DNA of 64,000 bases from Flavobacterium saliperosum. GTDB taxonomy: Bacteria > Bacteroidota > Bacteroidia > Flavobacteriales > Flavobacteriaceae. The notes beneath the pieces were generated by a model, which was not told the origin of the DNA, searched no databases, and saw nothing but the letters and a program-made list of their open reading frames with translations. The stretch spans positions 62,001-126,000 of the forward strand of contig NZ_FMTY01000002.1 of the NCBI RefSeq assembly GCF_900100625.1, given 5' to 3'. Shown piece after piece: positions 7,973 through 16,139 of the stretch (its first letter is position 1; every line of letters starts with the position of its first letter). The translations under genes and the position numbers were made by a program.

Positions 7973-8401
7973 ATGAAAAAAATTACAATTTTGTTTGCTT
8001 CGGCATTAGTATTAGGTCTTTCATTCGCTTCTTGTAATAAAGATGACGATTCATCAAGTGCATCTTCTTCCGCGTCATTAGAAGGCAAATGGAACTTTTC
8101 CAAGGAAGATATTATTGTTGATGGTAATGAAGTATTGGTGAATTATTCCGGTAATGAAAGTGGTTGTTCTAAAGATTATATCATGATTAATACAAACGGA
8201 ACAATCAGTAGTGTAGATTATGATTCTTTTGAAAATCCTTGTGAAGTTTTTACAGATAATGGAACTTGGCTACGTAGTGGTAATAGTCTTGTAGTAACAC
8301 TGGGAGGGGAAACATTTACTTCAGAAATTTTAGCCTTAACATCATCTGAACTTAAAGTTAAAGATGCTGACGGAGAAATTACCGTTTTCACAAGAGGATA
8401 A
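7973..8401 (+). CDS. Lipocalin-like lipoprotein
   Basis: The 142-residue protein has a signal peptide with lipobox FASC (cysteine near residue 20) followed by the acidic, serine-rich linker NKDDDSSS. An acidic stretch after the lipidated cysteine is typical of surface-exposed lipoproteins in Bacteroidota. The remaining 100 residues are beta-rich, with LEGKWNFS near the start and a regular strand pattern, as in the lipocalin-like domain family of this phylum. Ligand and function are unknown. It is monocistronic, between its own promoter and a terminator. Confidence 0.75.
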   Translation: MKKITILFASALVLGLSFASCNKDDDSSSASSSASLEGKWNFSKEDIIVDGNEVLVNYSGNESGCSKDYIMINTNGTISSVDYDSFENPCEVFTDNGTWLRSGNSLVVTLGGETFTSEILALTSSELKVKDADGEITVFTRG

Positions 8402-8417
8402 TCAATCAAGTTTTAAT

Positions 8418-8447
8418 AAAAAGCCCCGAAGTATTTCGGGGCTTTTT
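8418..8447. terminator. Bidirectional terminator between the lipocalin-like gene and clpS
   Basis: A 13-bp stem (8418-8430 with 8435-8447) has a CCCC/GGGG core, a 4-base loop and A and T runs on either side. It serves two converging genes. Confidence 0.88.
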
Positions 8448-8729
8448 TTATTGTATCTCAGCACTTAAATCCGCTTCGAGTAATTTACTGCACAACGGTT
8501 CCAATTCTTTATAGGAACCGGTTTTAACCGCACATTTTCCGGTATAATGAACCAAAAGCGCACACTGTTCCGCCTGTAACGGTTCATGCTTGCAAACAGC
8601 CATTAACGTGTCGATTACATGGTCAAAGGTATTTACATCGTCATTAAATAAAATGATTTCATAGTTGGAAGAAAGTAATTCTTCAACGGCGACCTGTTCT
8701 TTTATTTTTTCTTTTACGCTCATAATCAA
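8448..8729 (-). CDS. clpS: ATP-dependent Clp protease adaptor ClpS
   Basis: ClpS delivers N-degron substrates to ClpAP-type proteases. The 93-residue protein has the conserved NDDVNTFDHVI segment at about residues 30-40 and the C-terminal part of the fold, including HYTGKCAVKTG. Two ATG codons (8729 and 8723) are possible; the shorter gives MSVKEK. It follows prmA by 21 bases on the same strand, so the pair is probably an operon. Confidence 0.93.
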   Translation of the reverse strand: MIMSVKEKIKEQVAVEELLSSNYEIILFNDDVNTFDHVIDTLMAVCKHEPLQAEQCALLVHYTGKCAVKTGSYKELEPLCSKLLEADLSAEIQ

Positions 8730-8750
8730 ACGATTGAATTGAATAAAATG

Positions 8751-9587
8751 CTAATTTACGTATTTTAAAGCAACCCAATTGTTCTTTTGGAACTTTTTAA
8801 CATAGGTTAGCCCTTTCTCAGTGCAGGAAGCATCAATAACCGGAATGTCTTCATTATAAAAACCGCTTAATAACAAAACGCCGTCTTTTTTCAGACAGTT
8901 GACATACACCTGCATGTCATTCAGCAATATGTTTCTGTTGATGTTGGCAATAATCAAATCGTATTCCTGACCTTGGTTCAACAACGAAGCATCGCCCTCA
9001 TAAACCGTAATGTGTTGGCAATGGTTTCTTTCCGCATTTTCAATCGAATTCAGGTAACACCAGTTATCAATATCAATCGCGTCAATCGGTTTGGCACCTT
9101 TCATTTCGGCTAAAATAGCTAAAATCGCCGTTCCGCAACCCATATCAAGGGTTTTCATATCAGTAACATCCATTTCCAAAAGATGCTGAATCATCATGTG
9201 TGTGGTTTCATGATGACCGGTACCAAAACTCATTTTCGGTTCAATCACAATATCGTATTTCGCATCGGTTTTTTCATGAAACGGTGCGCGAACATGACAA
9301 ACACCGTCCACATCAATCGGATCGAAATTCTTTTCCCATTCCTCATTCCAGTTCACCGGTTCAATCTCTTCAAACGTATATTCGATTTTAAAGTCATCCG
9401 AATGTAAAATCTGAATATCATCCAATATATTTTCGTTCCACAACTCTTTCTGAACAAAGGCAGAAACTCCGTTTTCCGTTTCAATAAAGCTTTCAAAAGC
9501 GGTTTCTCCCAACTCGGCCACCAGAATTTCCGAACCTAATTCTTTGGGTTCCACTTTAAAATGATATCCGATATATATGTTTTCCAT
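8751..9587 (-). CDS. prmA: Ribosomal protein L11 methyltransferase (PrmA)
   Basis: PrmA trimethylates ribosomal protein L11 with S-adenosylmethionine. The 278-residue protein has an N-terminal substrate-recognition domain and a Rossmann methyltransferase domain. Motif I reads LDMGCGTAILA, the acidic ribose-binding residue is in DAIDIDNW, and IIANINRNIL is the catalytic-region motif. A longer frame begins at TTG 9629, but that TTG is the -33 promoter element, so the ATG at 9587 is the start. The leader is then about 8 bases. Confidence 0.94.
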   Translation of the reverse strand: MENIYIGYHFKVEPKELGSEILVAELGETAFESFIETENGVSAFVQKELWNENILDDIQILHSDDFKIEYTFEEIEPVNWNEEWEKNFDPIDVDGVCHVRAPFHEKTDAKYDIVIEPKMSFGTGHHETTHMMIQHLLEMDVTDMKTLDMGCGTAILAILAEMKGAKPIDAIDIDNWCYLNSIENAERNHCQHITVYEGDASLLNQGQEYDLIIANINRNILLNDMQVYVNCLKKDGVLLLSGFYNEDIPVIDASCTEKGLTYVKKFQKNNWVALKYVN

Positions 9588-9600
9588 GCTGTTTTTTTTG

Positions 9601-9629
9601 CAAAGGTAGTAATTCCATTTTGCCTGCAA
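9601..9629 (-). promoter_or_regulatory. Promoter of prmA-clpS
   Basis: On the minus strand TTG (9629-9627), an 18-bp spacer and TACCTTTG (9608-9601) form a textbook Bacteroidota promoter. It rules out the longer prmA start at 9629. Confidence 0.75.
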
Positions 9630-9676
9630 TAGGAAGCGGCATTAGTTTCCGGATGATTTTTACGATTGTTTTTCTT

Positions 9677-9810
9677 GGGAGCGAAAGGTTCGGGCTTTCC
9701 GGCAATCCGTTTTCCCGCCATCCGCTGACCCGAGCGAAGCGAACTGACGAAGTAATCTTTTGTTCCGCTGAGGCTCCACAAAAGGATGCCGCTCCTGTCG
9801 GGGCTAAGAG
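9677..9810 (+). repeat. Dispersed intergenic repeat, copy A
   Basis: The segment runs from GGGAGCGAAAGG to GTCGGGGCTAAG and shares long blocks with 28848-28970 and 38227-38338. Shared landmarks are GGTTCGGGCTTT, ATCTTTTGTTCCGCT and CACAAAAGGATGCCGCTCC. The ends carry GGAGCG and CGCTCC, which are reverse complements, and an internal TTTTGT/ACAAAA hairpin is present. It encodes nothing plausible. Confidence 0.75.
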
Positions 9811-9849
9811 GTTACGGTCTTTTGTGTTTGGGGTGAGGTTGGGAGAAGG

Positions 9850-9898
9850 AAAAGGGAAAAGGGAAAAGGGAAAAGGGAAAAGGGAAAAGGGAAAAGGG
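9850..9898 (+). repeat. Heptamer microsatellite, seven copies of AAAAGGG
   Basis: Seven perfect head-to-tail copies of AAAAGGG (9850-9898), purines only on the plus strand. Such a tract is prone to slippage, and it lies about 180 bases upstream of the ResB-CcsA gene. Confidence 0.9.
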
Positions 9899-10075
9899 AG
9901 TGTATGTTGGTGTCTTAAAATCTGCGCCAATCCGCGTTGGTATATCCGTTTTGGAATTGCAATCAGAAAATAACCTTTAGCCCCTACATTATATTTCTTA
10001 AAATACGTTAAAAAGAGTTAACAAAACTTTGTTTTTAAGTATCTTCGCGGTAATTTGTAAAAACCACTTTCCGTC

Positions 10076-13000
10076 ATGGATAAAAAAATATTTTCCTTCC
10101 TGTTTTCTACCCGTTTAATGGCTGTTCTGTTTATCGTTTTTGCAGCAGCAATGGCAGCCGGAACTTTTATTGAGAATGATTATAATACGGATACTGCCCG
10201 AATTTTAGTGTATAACGCCCGATGGTTTGAAGTCATTATGGTCTTTTTCGTAATTAACTTCCTCGGAAACATTAAAAGATACCAGTTGCTTCAAAAAAGT
10301 AAATGGGCTTCGTTATTACTGCATTTGTCTTTCATCTTAATTATTGCCGGTGCCTTCATAACGCGTTATATCAGTTTTGAAGGGATGATGCCTATCCGAG
10401 AAGGAGAAGTTACCAATCAGATTTTTTCCGATAAAGTATATTTGAATGTTTTTGTTGATGGAGAGTATCAGGGCGAAATGAAACGACGCACTTTCGAAGA
10501 ACCGTTGATGATGTCACCAATCACGAACAACCATTTTTCAATCAGTGAGACCTTTGATGAGATTCCATTCGAAATTGAGTATAAGGATTTCATCATGGGC
10601 GCCAAAGAAGTCATTAAGGAAGATCCTAACGGAATTTTATTCCTGAAATTAGTCGAATCCGGAGACGGAACCCGTCACGAACATTACCTCAAAGAAGGCG
10701 AAGTTCAGAATATTCACAACATCCTTTTCGCATTCAATAAATTTACGCCGGGCGCTGTAAACATTACTAAAATAAGTGAAGCTTATACCATTCAGGCTCC
10801 TTTTGAAGGAAACTTTATGCGTATGGCAGATAAATTCCAGGCCAAAGTTGAAAAAGACAAAGTTCAGGCCTTAATGCTTCGATCGCTGTACAATCTCGGA
10901 GGCGCACAATTCGTAATTCCGGAACCGGCCATCAAAGGAAAAATAGTGCAGGAATCGAATGGCGATTACAAAGACAAAGATACCGATGACGCTTTGGTGC
11001 TGACTGTCAGAAATGAAGGCAAAGAAAAAGAAGTGACGCTGGTTGGATCCAAAGGGAAAATGGGCGTTCCGCAATCGTTTAAATTGGGGAATCTTGAATA
11101 TACATTGATATATGGCAGTAAAGTTTATGAAACACCGTTTAAAATTAAACTCAACGATTTCGTCGCTGCCAAATACCCGGGAACCGAGAAAAGTTATTCG
11201 TCTTTTGAAAGTAAAGTAACCGTTGAAGATACCGAACAGAAAACTAAATTTGATGCCCGAATTTTTATGAACAATATTTTGGATTACCGTGGCTACCGTT
11301 TCTTCCAGGCATCTTTCGATCCGGATGAAAAAGGTACCGTACTGTCTGTAAATCACGACTCTTGGGGTACTTTGATAACCTATATCGGGTACACGTTACT
11401 GTATATCGGTCTGATGGGAATTCTGTTTATCAGAGGATCTCGTTTTGGGGAACTGAAACGAAAATTGGAGAAAATAAAAGAGAAGAAAGCGGCTTTAAGC
11501 ATCATTGCTTTGTTTTTCAGTTTCGGGATGATGGCGCAACATACAGAGCATCAGCCACAAATGCCAACTGCGAAACAAATCGATTCCCTTATTTTAAAAC
11601 ATAAGGTTTCGGAAGAGCATGCGGCTAAATTCGGTCGAATGATTGTTCAGGATCAGGGCGGACGTATGAAACCCGTGAATACATTTTCATCGGAATTACT
11701 GCGTAAGGTAAGCAAAAGCGACACCTATAAAGACATGAATTCCGATCAGGTTTTCCTATCAATGACGCAGTTTCCTCAGGTTTGGTACAATGTGCCGATT
11801 ATTTTTGTTAAAAAAGGAAACGACAGCATCCGAAAAATGATTGGTGCCGAAAAAGACGCCAAATATGTTTCCCTGATGAGTTTTTTTGATGACAGAGGAA
11901 ATTATAAACTGTCACCATATTTGGATGAAGCCTACAAAGCGCCAGTTCCGAACCAGTTTCAGAAAGATTTCATCGAGACCGATAAGAAAGTGAACTTATT
12001 GTATTCGGCGTTGAGCGGACAAATATTGAAAGTGTTCCCGATTCCGTTTGACAAAAACAACAAATGGGTATCACACTTGGAATTGAACGAAACCGGATTA
12101 ACCGGAATCGATTCGCTGTTTACCAAAAACGTGTTGCCTTTGTACCTGTCGTCATTAGACGAAGTGCCAACGAAGAAAGATTACAAGGCTGCGGATACCT
12201 TCCTGGACGGATTAATTAAATTCCAGAAAAAATACGGAAAAGAAGTCTATCCAAGTGAGGAAAAAATTGACTCGGAGATTTTATACAACAAGTACGATAT
12301 TTTCAAAAAGTTGTATTCGTGGTATATGATTGCCGGTGTTTTGATGTTTTTGTTCGTAATCGTTAAGATTTTCAATTCCGGAAAAGTGATTAATACTTTG
12401 GTTAAGGTAAGCCATGGTTTCATCGGTTTGTTTTTCATTTTACACACCATCGGATTAATTGCCCGTTGGTACATTTCCGGTCACGCGCCTTGGAGTGATG
12501 CCTACGAATCCATGATTTATGTGGGATGGGCAACGATGTTTTTCGGATTGGCTTTCGGAAGAAAATCGGAACTGACGGTAGCCTCAACTGCATTCGTAGC
12601 TGCCATGATTCTGATGATTGCCCACTGGAGCTGGATGGATCCTGCCATTGCGAACCTGCAACCGGTATTGAATTCCTATTGGTTGATGATACACGTAGCG
12701 GTTATTGTGGCGAGTTACGGACCGTTTACCCTGGGAATGATCCTTGGAATCGTTTCCTTGTTATTGATTTTGTTAACCAACGAGAAGAATAAAAAGAAAA
12801 TGGAACTCAATATCAAAGAGATTACCATTATTAACGAAATGGCACTAACGGTTGGTTTAGTGATGTTAACCATAGGAAACTTCCTTGGCGGACAATGGGC
12901 TAACGAAAGCTGGGGACGTTATTGGGGTTGGGACCCGAAAGAAACCTGGGCGTTAATCAGTATTATGGTCTATGCCTTTGTGATTCATATGCGTTTTGTA

Positions 13001-13222
13001 CCGGCATTGCGCGGAAAGTGGATTTACAATCTGGTGAGTGTTTTCGCATTCTACTCGATTCTGATGACGTATTTCGGAGTGAATTTCTACTTGTCCGGCT
13101 TGCATTCGTATGCCAAAGGGGATAAGGTAGTAACGCCGAATTTCGTTTACGTTTCGGTGGCCTTAGTGACATTGCTGGGAATCGCTTCCTATTTCAAGTA
13201 CAGAAAGCATTATAAAAAGTAA
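10076..13222 (+). CDS. Fused ResB-CcsA cytochrome c biogenesis protein
   Basis: This 1048-residue membrane protein belongs to system II cytochrome c maturation, in which haem is moved across the inner membrane and joined to apocytochrome c. The N-terminal part (about 1-480) is ResB/CcsB-like, with helices near residues 10-30, 45-65, 75-95 and about 430-455 around a large periplasmic domain. The C-terminal part (about 750-1045) is CcsA-like with the haem-handling WGWDPKETW motif at about residues 950-958. The fusion is usual in Bacteroidota. A -7-like TATCTTCG lies about 30 bases upstream of the ATG. Confidence 0.93.
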   Translation: MDKKIFSFLFSTRLMAVLFIVFAAAMAAGTFIENDYNTDTARILVYNARWFEVIMVFFVINFLGNIKRYQLLQKSKWASLLLHLSFILIIAGAFITRYISFEGMMPIREGEVTNQIFSDKVYLNVFVDGEYQGEMKRRTFEEPLMMSPITNNHFSISETFDEIPFEIEYKDFIMGAKEVIKEDPNGILFLKLVESGDGTRHEHYLKEGEVQNIHNILFAFNKFTPGAVNITKISEAYTIQAPFEGNFMRMADKFQAKVEKDKVQALMLRSLYNLGGAQFVIPEPAIKGKIVQESNGDYKDKDTDDALVLTVRNEGKEKEVTLVGSKGKMGVPQSFKLGNLEYTLIYGSKVYETPFKIKLNDFVAAKYPGTEKSYSSFESKVTVEDTEQKTKFDARIFMNNILDYRGYRFFQASFDPDEKGTVLSVNHDSWGTLITYIGYTLLYIGLMGILFIRGSRFGELKRKLEKIKEKKAALSIIALFFSFGMMAQHTEHQPQMPTAKQIDSLILKHKVSEEHAAKFGRMIVQDQGGRMKPVNTFSSELLRKVSKSDTYKDMNSDQVFLSMTQFPQVWYNVPIIFVKKGNDSIRKMIGAEKDAKYVSLMSFFDDRGNYKLSPYLDEAYKAPVPNQFQKDFIETDKKVNLLYSALSGQILKVFPIPFDKNNKWVSHLELNETGLTGIDSLFTKNVLPLYLSSLDEVPTKKDYKAADTFLDGLIKFQKKYGKEVYPSEEKIDSEILYNKYDIFKKLYSWYMIAGVLMFLFVIVKIFNSGKVINTLVKVSHGFIGLFFILHTIGLIARWYISGHAPWSDAYESMIYVGWATMFFGLAFGRKSELTVASTAFVAAMILMIAHWSWMDPAIANLQPVLNSYWLMIHVAVIVASYGPFTLGMILGIVSLLLILLTNEKNKKKMELNIKEITIINEMALTVGLVMLTIGNFLGGQWANESWGRYWGWDPKETWALISIMVYAFVIHMRFVPALRGKWIYNLVSVFAFYSILMTYFGVNFYLSGLHSYAKGDKVVTPNFVYVSVALVTLLGIASYFKYRKHYKK

Positions 13223-13226
13223 TAAT

Positions 13227-13260
13227 AAAAGCCCATAATCAAAACGATTGTGGGTTTTTT
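13227..13260 (+). terminator. Terminator of the ResB-CcsA gene
   Basis: AAAAGCCCATAATC pairs with GATTGTGGGTTTTT, with two G-U pairs, and is followed by a T run. It starts 5 bases after the stop codon. Confidence 0.75.
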
Positions 13261-13330
13261 GTTAACAAAACTTTACAATCAAAAAGTATTTCAAAACTTA
13301 CAATTTGATTAATTTTATAAAAAATAGCAA

Positions 13331-13921
13331 ATGATGAAAAATTTAATTTTAGCTCTCGGCTTACTTTTTTTTACAGCTTGTCAAGGGCAAATACAAAAGA
13401 ATAAAAATATGGAAACAGCCGAAAAAAATAAGGTCATGAAAACACAAAACATCTATCAGTTTAAAGTGAAAGATATTGAAGGAAACGAATTCGATTTCGC
13501 CACTTTAAAAGGAAAGAAAATTATGGTGGTGAATACGGCTTCCGAATGCGGATTAACCCCTCAATACGAACAATTGCAAAAAATATATTCGGAGTTTAAA
13601 GATAAAAACTTTGTAATCATTGGTTTTCCAGCCAATAACTTTGGGGAACAGGAACCGGGAAATAACAAAGAAATAAAAGCATTCTGTACTAAAAATTACG
13701 GCGTGACTTTTCCAATGATGGAAAAAATATCCGTGAAAGGAGATGACATGCATCCGTTATATCATTTCCTTACCGAAAAAGCCAAAAACGGTTTGGAAGA
13801 CAGCCATGTGGAATGGAACTTCCAGAAATATCTGATTAACGAGAAAGGCGAATTGGAAAATGTTATCAGTCCCAGAGTCTTACCAAATGACAAGGAAATT
13901 ACCGACTGGATAAAAGGATAG
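13331..13921 (+). CDS. Glutathione peroxidase family lipoprotein (thioredoxin-type, 2-Cys)
   Basis: The 196-residue protein has a signal peptide with lipobox FTAC (cysteine 17) followed by a glutathione peroxidase domain from about residue 40. The peroxidatic residue is cysteine 73 in NTASECGL, not selenocysteine. The glutamine of GEQEPG and the W and N of WNF are kept. The cysteine of the FPCNQF motif is alanine, but cysteine 119 in KAFCTKNYG is in the place of the resolving cysteine of thioredoxin-dependent enzymes. It should therefore reduce peroxides in the periplasm or outer membrane using a thioredoxin-like donor. Two adjacent ATG codons (13331, 13334) are possible starts. Confidence 0.9.
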   Translation: MMKNLILALGLLFFTACQGQIQKNKNMETAEKNKVMKTQNIYQFKVKDIEGNEFDFATLKGKKIMVVNTASECGLTPQYEQLQKIYSEFKDKNFVIIGFPANNFGEQEPGNNKEIKAFCTKNYGVTFPMMEKISVKGDDMHPLYHFLTEKAKNGLEDSHVEWNFQKYLINEKGELENVISPRVLPNDKEITDWIKG

Positions 13922-13988
13922 AAGCAGTATTCAGCGTTCAGTGAACAGTAAATGTTGTTCCGTTAATCTATAAAAGTAAATCGGAATG

Positions 13989-14028
13989 AAAAATCCCAAA
14001 ATTGAGTTTTCAGTTTTGGGATTTTTTT
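13989..14028. terminator. Bidirectional terminator after the peroxidase gene
   Basis: A 13-bp stem (13989-14001 with 14014-14026) with A run before and T run after. It sits between converging genes (peroxidase on plus, acetyltransferase on minus). Confidence 0.75.
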
Positions 14029-14083
14029 ATTGAATTTTGTGTTTGATTCGGTTGATGAAGTACTGCTAACTCCTGCCATCAGA

Positions 14084-14581
14084 TCACTCCAATAGCAATT
14101 GCACGAATACAGAATCCAACCATTTTCCAAATTTAAAACCGGTTTCCTTGAGGTGTCCGCCCACTTTAAACCCCATTCGTTCGTGGAACGAAATACTGCC
14201 TCTGTTTTCCGAATCGATAACACCAATCATCGTGTGGAGTTTATTTAATTTCGCCAATTCAATCAACTCTTTCAGCAACGTGGAACCAATCCCGTTTCCC
14301 GTATAATCTTTGTGGACGTACACCGAATGTTCCACCGTAAATTTATAGGCTTCCTTGAATCGAAACGGACCGTAAGTTCCGAATCCAACAATAATGCCGT
14401 TTTTTTCGGCTACGATAAACGGAAAATTACGCTCTGTTTTTTCATGGAATAATGCGTTTTGTAATGATAATGTCCGCGGTTCATAATCGTAAATAGACGT
14501 GGAATGCACGATTTCATGATTGACAATTTCCAAAACGGATGGCATGTCTTCAATGGTTGCCTGACGAATGTTTATGGACAT
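14084..14581 (-). CDS. GNAT family N-acetyltransferase
   Basis: The 165-residue protein has the layout of the phosphinothricin acetyltransferase-like branch of the GNAT family: an N-terminal IRQATIEDMP strand and helix, EHSVYVHKDYTGNGIGSTLL (the acetyl-CoA pyrophosphate-binding loop with G-x-G-I-G), and SFHERMGFKVGG near the C-terminus. Such enzymes acetylate amino groups of small molecules; the substrate here is unknown. It is monocistronic on the minus strand. Confidence 0.9.
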   Translation of the reverse strand: MSINIRQATIEDMPSVLEIVNHEIVHSTSIYDYEPRTLSLQNALFHEKTERNFPFIVAEKNGIIVGFGTYGPFRFKEAYKFTVEHSVYVHKDYTGNGIGSTLLKELIELAKLNKLHTMIGVIDSENRGSISFHERMGFKVGGHLKETGFKFGKWLDSVFVQLLLE

Positions 14582-14645
14582 AATGTTGTGTGTTTTGGTT
14601 TAAAAATTACTATATTTAAAATCAACGCAAAATTGTAAGTGCTTG

Positions 14646-15314
14646 ATGAAACATAAGGATATACCAAAATTATTAATAATTCTCTACTTTATAAATCTTT
14701 TCTTATATAGTTTTTTCTCTTTCATCAATAAAGAAGAAATTACAGAGATTTTTTGGTTTGTACGAATCCCGATTTTATTTATTTTATATTTCATCAGTTC
14801 AAAAAAGAGAAAAATCGTGTATCTCAGCGGACTGTTATTATACCAACTCGCTTCGGTTTTCTATTATGTCGGAACTGCGGATGCGTTTTTATATGCCACT
14901 GTCTCTTCGATGCTTTTTAAGTTTTGTCTCGTGTTATTGATTCTGGATTTAGTTTCTAAATCCAACTACAAAGCGATATGTGTTGCGTTTATTCCTTTCT
15001 TCGTTATCTATCTTTATATCATTGAATTTGTTGTCAATTCTTTGGGCGACAGTTATTACATCTGGATAGTAAATGCATTATTCACTTCGTTTATTGGCGG
15101 TGTCGCCATTATCAATTATGTTAACGACCCAAAGGAGAGAAATTATTGGCTGTTAATAAGTTCCATTCTTTTCATAGTTCAGATTGGCGCCTTTTTCATC
15201 AATAAGTTTTATATCAAAAACGAAGGCATTTATCAGATGGTAATTCTGGCTTACGGAATTTCGCATTATACGTTCTATAAATTTATGATTTTAAAAGAAC
15301 AAGAAAAAGAATAA
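14646..15314 (+). CDS. YhhN-like membrane protein, paralogue 1 (degenerate)
   Basis: The 222-residue protein has about eight hydrophobic helices and aligns by eye with five other proteins in this window. It shares NSLGDSYYIWIVNALFTSFIG and the final YGISHYTFYKFMI segment with its neighbour at 15390. The layout is that of the YhhN/TMEM86 lysoplasmalogenase family. However, the usual KP near the N-terminus is replaced by RIP and the GD pair by a QLAS sequence, so it is probably not an active lysoplasmalogenase. The ATG at 14646 is preferred to the TTG at 14643. It is followed by its closest paralogue after 75 bases. Confidence 0.7.
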   Translation: MKHKDIPKLLIILYFINLFLYSFFSFINKEEITEIFWFVRIPILFILYFISSKKRKIVYLSGLLLYQLASVFYYVGTADAFLYATVSSMLFKFCLVLLILDLVSKSNYKAICVAFIPFFVIYLYIIEFVVNSLGDSYYIWIVNALFTSFIGGVAIINYVNDPKERNYWLLISSILFIVQIGAFFINKFYIKNEGIYQMVILAYGISHYTFYKFMILKEQEKE

Positions 15315-15389
15315 TCCTTATTTAATTGATTTTAAACGGATTGTGATTTTAAATCGGGAATAATTTCGAAAAAAACCATAACTTTAAGT

Positions 15390-16070
15390 ATGGATTCTCA
15401 AGGAAGAAATACTGTGATTAATGGTTTAAGTGTTTTATACTTTGCTATAATTATACTGTACAGTATTTGTGTTTACTTTGATTATCAGTCGTTTAAATTT
15501 GGTTTGGGATTTGTCCGGATTCCTATTCTGATGGTGCTTTATTTTTATGCGTCGAAAGAACGGAACTACATTTACTTTTTGGCGTTACTTTTTTATCAGA
15601 TAGCGTCTGTTCTTTTTAATGTGAATACGGATATCGCCTTGCTGTGTGCCGTTCTGGCATCGGTTGTGTTTCGTTTTTTAATGGTTGTTTTGGTTTACAA
15701 AGCCATTGACGATATAAAATGGCAAAACACCATCATGACTTCACTGCCTTTTTTAATCATTTACCTGTACCTGATTGATTTGGTAAAGGATTCTTTGGGA
15801 GATGGCTACATCCCTTGGATTGTCAATGGTTTTCTAACCGCTTTTCTGGGCGGATTGGCCGTTACGAATTATGTTTTTAAAGATGACAGAAAAAGCTTTT
15901 GGCTGGTGATAAGTGCCTTGCTTTTTGTAGTACAGATTGGTTTGTTTTTCATGAACAAATTCTACTTGAAGCAACAGATATTCCTGCAACTCATTATCCT
16001 GTTTTACGGGATATCCCACTTTACGTTTTATAAATTTATGATCATTAAGGAAGAAGAAGGAAATGAATGA
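15390..16070 (+). CDS. YhhN-like membrane protein, paralogue 2 (degenerate)
   Basis: The 226-residue membrane protein is the sister of the gene at 14646, with VRIPILMVLYFYASKERNY, LVKDSLGDGY and YGISHFTFYKFMIIKEEE in the same order. It lacks the KP and GD residues seen in the better-conserved copies at 45703 and 46401. The block NGFLTAFLGGLAVTNYV matches NGVLVILLGGISLANYI of the copy at 47789, which supports common descent of both arrays. Function is unknown. A possible -7 box TAACTTTA (15379-15386) almost touches the ATG. Confidence 0.7.
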   Translation: MDSQGRNTVINGLSVLYFAIIILYSICVYFDYQSFKFGLGFVRIPILMVLYFYASKERNYIYFLALLFYQIASVLFNVNTDIALLCAVLASVVFRFLMVVLVYKAIDDIKWQNTIMTSLPFLIIYLYLIDLVKDSLGDGYIPWIVNGFLTAFLGGLAVTNYVFKDDRKSFWLVISALLFVVQIGLFFMNKFYLKQQIFLQLIILFYGISHFTFYKFMIIKEEEGNE

Positions 16071-16113
16071 TCAATCCGTTACACTTTGTGTCTTTCCAAC
16101 TTCTTAATATTTG

Positions 16114-16121
16114 TATCTTTG
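16114..16121 (+). promoter_or_regulatory. -7 promoter box of menD
   Basis: TATCTTTG is a perfect -7 element 18 bases upstream of the menD ATG. The surrounding sequence (CTTTGTGTCTTAGCGATTAAA-like) also resembles the intergenic repeat at 38381-38504, so part of the promoter may derive from a repeat. Confidence 0.5.
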
Positions 16122-16139
16122 TGTCTTAGCGATTAAAAA

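Larger units (their letters stand above)
9588..10075. other. Intergenic region rich in repeats
   Basis: This 488-bp stretch between divergent prmA and the cytochrome c biogenesis gene holds the prmA promoter, one copy of a dispersed repeat (9677-9810), a heptamer microsatellite (9850-9898) and a short fragment of another dispersed family (about 9916-9950). Reading frames inside it are low-complexity or repeat-derived and I do not accept them as genes. Confidence 0.7.

Noticed and set aside
9556..9973. Frames on both strands in the region between prmA and the ResB-CcsA gene
   Set aside because: They are composed of the AAAAGGG tract and the dispersed repeat and overlap the prmA promoter; low-complexity products.
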